A stretch of 64,000 nt of DNA from Salipiger abyssi (GTDB taxonomy: Bacteria; Pseudomonadota; Alphaproteobacteria; Rhodobacterales; Rhodobacteraceae): NCBI RefSeq assembly GCF_017311415.1, contig NZ_JAEKIS010000001.1, positions 558,001-622,000 of the forward strand, given 5' to 3'. The notes under the pieces were generated by a model. That model did not search any database. It was given only the letters and a program-made list of their open reading frames with translations, and was not told the DNA's origin. A program made the translations under genes and the position numbers. The stretch's first letter is position 1. Each line of letters begins with the position of its first letter. Positions 59,682-64,000 of the stretch are shown one piece after another.

Positions 59682-60266
59682 ATGACGAAAATCTATCTCG
59701 CCGGCCCCGATGTCTTCGCCGCCGATCCGCAGGCGCTTGGAGCGCGAAAAATGGCGCTTTGCGCGCAGCACGGGCTCGAAGGGGTCTTTCCAATGGGGCT
59801 GGTGGCGCTCGACACGTCGCGGGCGAAGCGGGAGCAGGGTCTGCAAATCTTCGACGTGATGGAGCGCGCCCTGTCGGATTGCGACGCGATGATCGTCAAT
59901 CTGACGCCGTTTCATGGCCCCAGCGCCGATGTGGGCACGGCGGTGGAGATCGGTTTCATGCGGGCACAGAACAAGCCGATCTTTGCCTATTCCAATTCGG
60001 ACGACCATTTTGCCGACCGGGTGTCGCGCTTCTGGGAGGGTGACGTCACGCAACGCGAGAGCGGAGCATTGCAGGGGGCGGACGGCATGGAGATCGAGGC
60101 GTTCGACATGTGCGACAACCTGATGGTGCATGGCAGTGTCGAACGCTCGACCGGCGTGCTCGTCACGCGGGATGTGCCGCAGGGCGCGGTCTATGACGAT
60201 CTCACCGCTTTCGAGGCCTGTGTCGTGAAGGCCGCGGCATGGCTTGCGGAGCGCGCCGAAGCCTGA
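59682..60266 (+). CDS. Nucleoside 2-deoxyribosyltransferase
   Basis: A 194-residue protein with the family's opening TKIYLAGPDVFAADPQALGARKMALCAQHGLEGVFP, the catalytic-region glutamate/aspartate segment DCDAMIVNLTPFHGPSADVGTAVEIGFM, and NKPIFAYSNSDD. It swaps the base of 2-deoxyribonucleosides in nucleotide salvage. It is the first backbone gene after the island debris. Confidence 0.85.
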   Translation: MTKIYLAGPDVFAADPQALGARKMALCAQHGLEGVFPMGLVALDTSRAKREQGLQIFDVMERALSDCDAMIVNLTPFHGPSADVGTAVEIGFMRAQNKPIFAYSNSDDHFADRVSRFWEGDVTQRESGALQGADGMEIEAFDMCDNLMVHGSVERSTGVLVTRDVPQGAVYDDLTAFEACVVKAAAWLAERAEA

Positions 60267-60310
60267 GCGGCGTGGCGATCGTCCGGTACGGCCCGCCGTC
60301 CGGTGGCGGG

Positions 60311-60928
60311 TCAGAGTGAGCGGTTGATCATTAACATGCCGAGTGCGCCGAAGAGGGTGCCGAACACTGCCTCGCTCATCTGCTGAAAGCGCGTGTAGAG
60401 GCCGCGCGCCCGTCCTGTGGAAAACAGCAGTCCGTAGCTGCCGTAGATCGCAAATATGATCAACGCGGAACCGGTGGTGAAGACCAGCAGCCCGCCCCAG
60501 GACTGGATCGCCGGGCCGACGAAGGTCGAGAGCGTGGCCCAGAGCAGCGCCACCTTGGGGTTGGTCGCCGTCACTGCGAGCCCGTGCAGGAAATCGTGCC
60601 TCAAGCCGGCGCCGGCGACCGGTGCGATCTGGCCGCCGCTGCCGGTCAGGGCCGAGCGCCATCCCTTGATTCCGAGCCAGACGAGATACGCCCCGCCGAT
60701 CGCACCCAGCAGTCGCAGCAGCCCGGGATAGAGCGCAAAGATCTGGCCCAGCCCGACCGCCGTCAGTATCGCCCAGGCAAAAGCGCCGCAGGCGAGCCCG
60801 GCGGCGACGGTCAGCGCCGGTAACCGCCCGGAGCCGAGCCCGCGCGAGGCCACCGCCACCATATTCGGGCCGGGAGAGATAGCGGCGCTGGCAAGCGCGA
60901 CCCAGGCGGTTGCGATCAGCGGCATCAT
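60311..60928 (-). CDS. LysE/RhtB-family exporter
   Basis: A 205-residue inner-membrane exporter with six helices and the family's ISPGPNMVAV signature near residues 18-27. IALWLGIKGW-type and VTATNPKVALLWATL segments are typical as well. These transporters export amino acids or homoserine-lactone-like metabolites. Its ATG overlaps the stop of the preceding monooxygenase gene (60925-60928). The substrate is unknown. Confidence 0.85.
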   Translation of the reverse strand: MMPLIATAWVALASAAISPGPNMVAVASRGLGSGRLPALTVAAGLACGAFAWAILTAVGLGQIFALYPGLLRLLGAIGGAYLVWLGIKGWRSALTGSGGQIAPVAGAGLRHDFLHGLAVTATNPKVALLWATLSTFVGPAIQSWGGLLVFTTGSALIIFAIYGSYGLLFSTGRARGLYTRFQQMSEAVFGTLFGALGMLMINRSL

Positions 60929-61269
60929 GAATGCGCCTCCTTGCTGTCATCCGGGGCTTCGTCGCGCTCGAACATGCCATAATCCCGCACGACGCTTGCA
61001 ATCCGGATGCGGTAATCGTCGAAGATTCCCTTTCTGCCCTGCGACTGCGCGCCGCGATGGGCACTGACCGTCCTCCAGCGTGCAATCGCCGCCTCGTCCT
61101 CGAAAAAGGACAGCGACAGGAGCTTGTTGGGGTTGGTCAGACTCTGGAACCGCTCGACCGAGATGAAGCCCTCGATTTCCTCAAGCAGTGGCCGCAGCCC
61201 GGCGGCGAGGTCGAGATAGTCCGCCCCGCGCCCCTCCGCCGGCTCGACCTCGAAAATCACCGCGATCAT
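60925..61269 (-). CDS. Antibiotic biosynthesis monooxygenase (ABM) domain protein
   Basis: A 114-residue dimeric alpha+beta barrel protein: MIAVIFEVEPAEG, a YLDLAAGLRPLLEEIEGFISVERFQSLTNPNKLLSLSFFEDEAAIARWRT core with the ABM W. It overlaps both neighbours by 4 bp and is thus in a tightly coupled unit NIPSNAP-ABM-LysE. ABM proteins oxidise aromatic or quinone-like compounds without cofactor, or act in detoxification. Confidence 0.82.
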   Translation of the reverse strand: MIAVIFEVEPAEGRGADYLDLAAGLRPLLEEIEGFISVERFQSLTNPNKLLSLSFFEDEAAIARWRTVSAHRGAQSQGRKGIFDDYRIRIASVVRDYGMFERDEAPDDSKEAHS

Positions 61270-61595
61270 TGTGCCGCTCCGGGGCCGTGCGGGGCGGAAG
61301 CGAGCTTGAGGAAGGTCCGGTCCTCGCGCAGCAGGAATTTCTCCTTCATGGCGAATTCGTAGTTTTCGCGCCCCAGCGGATCGGCGGCGAGTCGCGCCCG
61401 GTAGGCCTCGTATTCCGCGAGGCTTTCCAGATTGTAGATGCCATAGGCCAGCGTGCTGGAGCCCTCATGCGGCGCATAATAGCCGATCAGATCGGCGCCG
61501 CAGCGCGGGATCGCCTGGCCCCAGTTGCGGGCATATTGCTCGAACTGGGCCTTCTTGGTGGGGTCGATATGGTAGCGGATCACGCAGGTCAGCAT
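61266..61595 (-). CDS. NIPSNAP family protein
   Basis: A 109-residue NIPSNAP-like ferredoxin-fold protein: MLTCVIRYHIDPTKKAQFEQYARNW, DLIGYYAPHEGSSTLAYGIYNLESLAEYEAYRARLAAD. First gene of the leftward unit, divergent from the ArsR-type regulator, with GGAGACAG upstream of ATG 61595. Function unresolved, probably linked to stress or detoxification with the ABM protein. Confidence 0.82.
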   Translation of the reverse strand: MLTCVIRYHIDPTKKAQFEQYARNWGQAIPRCGADLIGYYAPHEGSSTLAYGIYNLESLAEYEAYRARLAADPLGRENYEFAMKEKFLLREDRTFLKLASAPHGPGAAQ

Positions 61596-61668
61596 GGCTG
61601 TCTCCTTGAGGTTTCTGTCCCCGGACTAGCAGATTGTCAGAGGTCTATGCTTCGATTAGGATCGAACT

Positions 61669-62352
61669 ATGAAAGAAGGTCCCGATATCGCCCGTATCGC
61701 CGCGCTGATTGGAGATCCCGCCCGCGCCAATATGCTGACCGCGCTGATGAGCGGCAAGGCGCTGACCGTCAGCGAGCTGGCGGAGGAGGCGGGAATCACC
61801 ATCCAGACGGCCAGCTCGCACCTGTCGAAACTCGACGAGGGCGGGTTGCTGCGCCCGCGCAAGCAGGGGCGGCACAAGTATTTCTCGCTGGCCAGCGACC
61901 AGGTGGCGCATGTGCTCGAGGGGTTGATGGGGCTGGCCGCCGGGGCGGGGCATCTGCGCCGGCGCACCGGCCCGAAAGACGCCGAGCTGCGGCAGGCGCG
62001 GGTCTGCTACAACCATCTGGCGGGCGATATGGGAACGCAGATGTTCGACAGTCTGATTGCGGGTGGCCATCTGCGGCTCGACGGCGAGGATCTCAGCCTG
62101 ACGGAGACGGGGGCCGGGCTGGTCACGGGTCTCGGCATCGACCTCGGCGCGCTGCAAAAGGGGCAGGCTGCGCTCTGCCGGGAATGCCTCGACTGGAGCG
62201 AACGCCGCTCGCATCTGGCGGGAAGTCTGGGCCGCGCGCTGCTGAGCCGGTTCGAAGAGCTGTCCTGGGCGAGGCGCGACCAGAAGACCCGCGTCGTCAG
62301 CTTTTCGCCCAATGGTGTCACGGAGTTCGAGCGGCTCTTCGGTTCCGGCTGA
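61669..62352 (+). CDS. ArsR-type winged-helix regulator with C-terminal domain
   Basis: A 227-residue regulator. The N-terminal winged helix (DIARIAALIGDPARANMLTALMSGKALTVSELAEEAGITIQTASSHLSKLDEGGLLRPRKQGRHKYFSLAS) is followed by a helical C-terminal domain (RVCYNHLAGDMG; LCRECLDWSERRSHLAGSLG). This longer ArsR subgroup commonly lies next to antibiotic-monooxygenase genes and represses them. Metal-site CXC motifs are absent. It is divergent from the NIPSNAP-ABM-LysE unit, across a 73-bp gap. Confidence 0.85.
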   Translation: MKEGPDIARIAALIGDPARANMLTALMSGKALTVSELAEEAGITIQTASSHLSKLDEGGLLRPRKQGRHKYFSLASDQVAHVLEGLMGLAAGAGHLRRRTGPKDAELRQARVCYNHLAGDMGTQMFDSLIAGGHLRLDGEDLSLTETGAGLVTGLGIDLGALQKGQAALCRECLDWSERRSHLAGSLGRALLSRFEELSWARRDQKTRVVSFSPNGVTEFERLFGSG

Positions 62353-62359
62353 GCGCCGC

Positions 62360-62767
62360 TCACTCCAGGCGCAATCGGTCGAAATAGGCCTGGTCGTACT
62401 CTTCTACGATGGGCAGGGCGCGGGCCAGCAGGGCTTCACCCTCCGCTGTCAGCGCCACCGGCTTGGCGCGCTGATCTGACTGCGCCGGCAGCCGCCGGAT
62501 CAGCCCGTCCGCCTCCAGCCGCTTCGAGATCTGCGAGACATGCATCCTGTCGAGCCCGACAAGATCGACCACCGCCTGCTGCGTCACCTCGCGACCGTCC
62601 TGCGCCAGCCAGCCGAACACCGCGAGAATAGCGAATTGCGGCTGCGTCAGTCCGAGCGGCCGCAGCGCGGCGTTGAGCCCGCGCTGCCACGCCATGAAAT
62701 CGCGCCACAGGGTGAAACCGGGGCTGTCATGCGGCCCGGCATAGCGCGACGGCCAGTCAGCCGGCAT
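62360..62767 (-). CDS. MarR-family transcriptional regulator
   Basis: A 135-residue winged-helix protein: PQFAILAVFGWLAQDGREVTQQAVVDLVGLDRMHVSQISKRLEADGLIRRLPAQSDQRAKPVALTAEGEALLARA, the MarR recognition helix and wing. It overlaps the end of the SRPBCC gene by 11 bp on the same strand, so it is coupled to it and may control it. Confidence 0.85.
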   Translation of the reverse strand: MPADWPSRYAGPHDSPGFTLWRDFMAWQRGLNAALRPLGLTQPQFAILAVFGWLAQDGREVTQQAVVDLVGLDRMHVSQISKRLEADGLIRRLPAQSDQRAKPVALTAEGEALLARALPIVEEYDQAYFDRLRLE

Positions 62768-63185
62768 TGACCGCGCCGCCCTCTTCGCTGACGCGCTTCA
62801 GCCCTGCGAGCGTGTTCGGCAGAGTCCGGTCGATCCCGGCGCCGATCAGTCGCCGGAACAGAAAGGCCAGAGGGCCGGAGAATGCGACCCAGTGGGTGGC
62901 GCTTGTGCGCTGGCCGTTGCCGGTCAGCTCGTGGCCAAAGGTCATGCGGCAGAGCGGCAGCTGCCCTTCGATGGTGAACGAGCGGTTCGGCAGCACCTCG
63001 GTGACCCGGATCTTCGCTCTGGGCCCCTCGCGCGGTTCCAGCCAGCCCGCTGCGCCGCGCCGCAGCTCCGGCAGGCCGACCGCCTTGGTCTCGCTGTCCC
63101 AGATCGGCCAAAGCTCGGGATTTGCGTAGAGCGCAAAGACGTTCGTCGCAGGGGCGTCGATCTCGATTGTGTGTGCGATGGTCAT
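62757..63185 (-). CDS. SRPBCC (START/Bet v1-like) family protein
   Basis: A 142-residue polyketide-cyclase-like protein: IEIDAPATNVFALYANPELWPIWDSETKAVGL with typical W-x2-WD motif, and FTIEGQLPLCRMTFGHELT. Members bind hydrophobic ligands or act in detoxification. ATG 63185 was chosen because upstream extensions cross the tRNA gene. It is first in a two-gene unit with the MarR regulator. Confidence 0.75.
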   Translation of the reverse strand: MTIAHTIEIDAPATNVFALYANPELWPIWDSETKAVGLPELRRGAAGWLEPREGPRAKIRVTEVLPNRSFTIEGQLPLCRMTFGHELTGNGQRTSATHWVAFSGPLAFLFRRLIGAGIDRTLPNTLAGLKRVSEEGGAVNAG

Positions 63186-63401
63186 GCGAGTCGTCCCATA
63201 ATAATAAATACATTTACTAAATGGCAGATCCTTGGCACCCCTGCAACCGACAAGCGAAGTGCTTGTAGAGCGGTCGTATCTGCGATGGCAGGCTAGGCTG
63301 TTTGGGTCGAGGCGAAAGGCATGCAAGCCCGCATCGCGAAATGGCGTTGCATAGAGCAGCGCAAAACCGCGCCGGAAATACTGTGTCTGTAAGGGGGATA
63401 G
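63186..63401. other. Promoter region of the SRPBCC gene
   Basis: 216 bases between the SRPBCC start and tRNA-Leu. The first part is AT-rich (TAATAATAAATACATTTACTAAATG, 63200-63224), likely promoter and MarR-site DNA. No gene is seen. Confidence 0.4.
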
Positions 63402-63488
63402 TGGTGCCCAGGAGAGGACTCGAACCTCCACGGCCGTTAAGCCACTGGTACCTGAAACCAGCGCGTCTACCAATTCCGCCACCTGGGC
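63402..63488 (-). tRNA. tRNA-Leu (anticodon CAG)
   Basis: On the minus strand the sequence starts GCCCAGGTGGCGGAATTGG and folds as a long-variable-arm tRNA. The acceptor stem is GCCCAGG/CCTGGGC, the anticodon arm CTGGT-TTCAGGT-ACCAG gives CAG, and the T arm has GGTTCGAGTCC. A discriminator A (63405) and encoded CCA (63402-63404) follow. Confidence 0.95.
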
Positions 63489-63642
63489 ACAGGTGGTGTG
63501 AGGCAGGCGTTTACGCGGCCCGCAATCCGGTGTCAACGCCGTTTTTTCGCTTTGTTTTCCATCTCGCGCCACGGCACCTTGCCGCGCTTGCCCGTGATCG
63601 GTATTCAGGGGCGGCAAACCGCGCATCACGGAGCTAGGTCAA

Positions 63643-64000
63643 TGAGCAAACTCGTCACCATCTACGGGGGATCCGGTTTTGTGGGGCGCTATATCGCGCG
63701 CCGCATGGCCAAGCTGGGCTGGCGTGTCCGTGTCGCGGTACGGCGCCCGAACGAGGCGCTTTTCGTCAAGCCCTACGGCGTTGTCGGCCAGGTGGAGCCG
63801 GTGCTCTGCAATATCCGCAACGACGAGTCGGTGCGCGCCGTGATGCATGGCGCGGATGCGGTGGTGAACTGCGTCGGCACCTTCGATGCCAAGGGCAAGA
63901 ACAATTTCGACGCGGTACAGTCTGAGGGCGCCGAGCGCATCGCGCGAATCGCCGCCGAGATGGGTGTCGCGCGGATGGTGCAGATCTCGGCCATCGGCGC
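63643..64000 (+). CDS. NDUFA9-like NAD(P)-binding protein, partial
   Basis: The first ~119 codons of a Rossmann-fold protein of the complex I NDUFA9-like/atypical SDR family: [24 protein letters not shown] with the GGSGFVGR dinucleotide motif, [29 protein letters not shown] and [12 protein letters not shown]. It continues beyond the window. Such proteins associate with complex I or act in lipid and quinone metabolism in Alphaproteobacteria. Confidence 0.85.

Noticed and set aside
63402-63488. tRNA-Leu as the integration site of the catabolic island
   Set aside because: The island ends at 58.8-59.3 kb with IS debris; no integrase or duplicated tRNA end was seen near the tRNA.

Overview
The window reads as high-GC chromosomal DNA of an alphaproteobacterium, most likely a Rhodobacteraceae (Roseobacter-group) member. 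This rests on family-typical neighbourhoods: an SoeABC-type sulfite dehydrogenase, a glcD-glcE-(small membrane gene)-glcF operon, DUF1523 and DUF2794 genes, a creatinase, and an NDUFA9-like gene next to tRNA-Leu. No search could be run, so species-level placement is not attempted.

Layout: (1) 1-4.4 kb: the end of a molybdenum oxidoreductase operon (SoeA end, SoeB, SoeC, a tandem NTF2-like protein) and small envelope genes. (2) 4.4-8.6 kb: creatinase, succinate-semialdehyde dehydrogenase and a formamidase-like hydrolase. (3) 8.6-20.3 kb: a secreted phytase-like protein behind a Pho-box-like repeat, Hsp20, two tandem secreted S1 proteases (the second apparently starting at CTG), glycolate oxidase glcDEF, a HemJ/CopD-like protein, DUF599, an agmatinase-family enzyme and DUF2794. 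(4) 20.3-34.2 kb: a complete-looking exopolysaccharide locus with polymerase, Wzz, WecG/sugar-transferase fusion, Wza-like lipoprotein, flippase and three glycosyltransferases, plus its own two-component system (LuxR-type regulator and a hybrid kinase coupled to a cysteine-free SUOX-fold protein). Four copies of a TATCC-N4-GG(A/G)TA palindrome sit in its promoter regions.

(5) 34.4-36.6 kb: nested IS wreckage (IS5 fragment, an apparently intact IS110/IS1111-type element, IS3 fragment). (6) 36.6-58.8 kb: an accessory catabolic island with two transporters (LIV-type ABC and TAXI-TRAP), four CoA-transferase-family genes, two FAS1/MaoC-like hydratases, a CitE-like lyase, dehydrogenases, an AHL-lactonase-like hydrolase, an isochorismatase-fold protein lacking its cysteine, split AtuA, a thioesterase and a GntR/FCD regulator. 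Six copies of an ATAATGCATTAT-like palindrome sit in its promoter gaps. The gene set fits activation of a C5 dicarboxylate (itaconate/mesaconate/citramalate type) to its CoA ester, hydration to citramalyl-CoA and cleavage to pyruvate and acetyl-CoA; the substrate is inferred. (7) 58.9-59.3 kb: further IS5/IS110 debris closes the island.

(8) 59.7-64 kb: backbone again: nucleoside deoxyribosyltransferase, LysE exporter, monooxygenase and NIPSNAP genes with a divergent ArsR-type regulator, a MarR/SRPBCC pair, tRNA-Leu(CAG) and a truncated NDUFA9-like gene.
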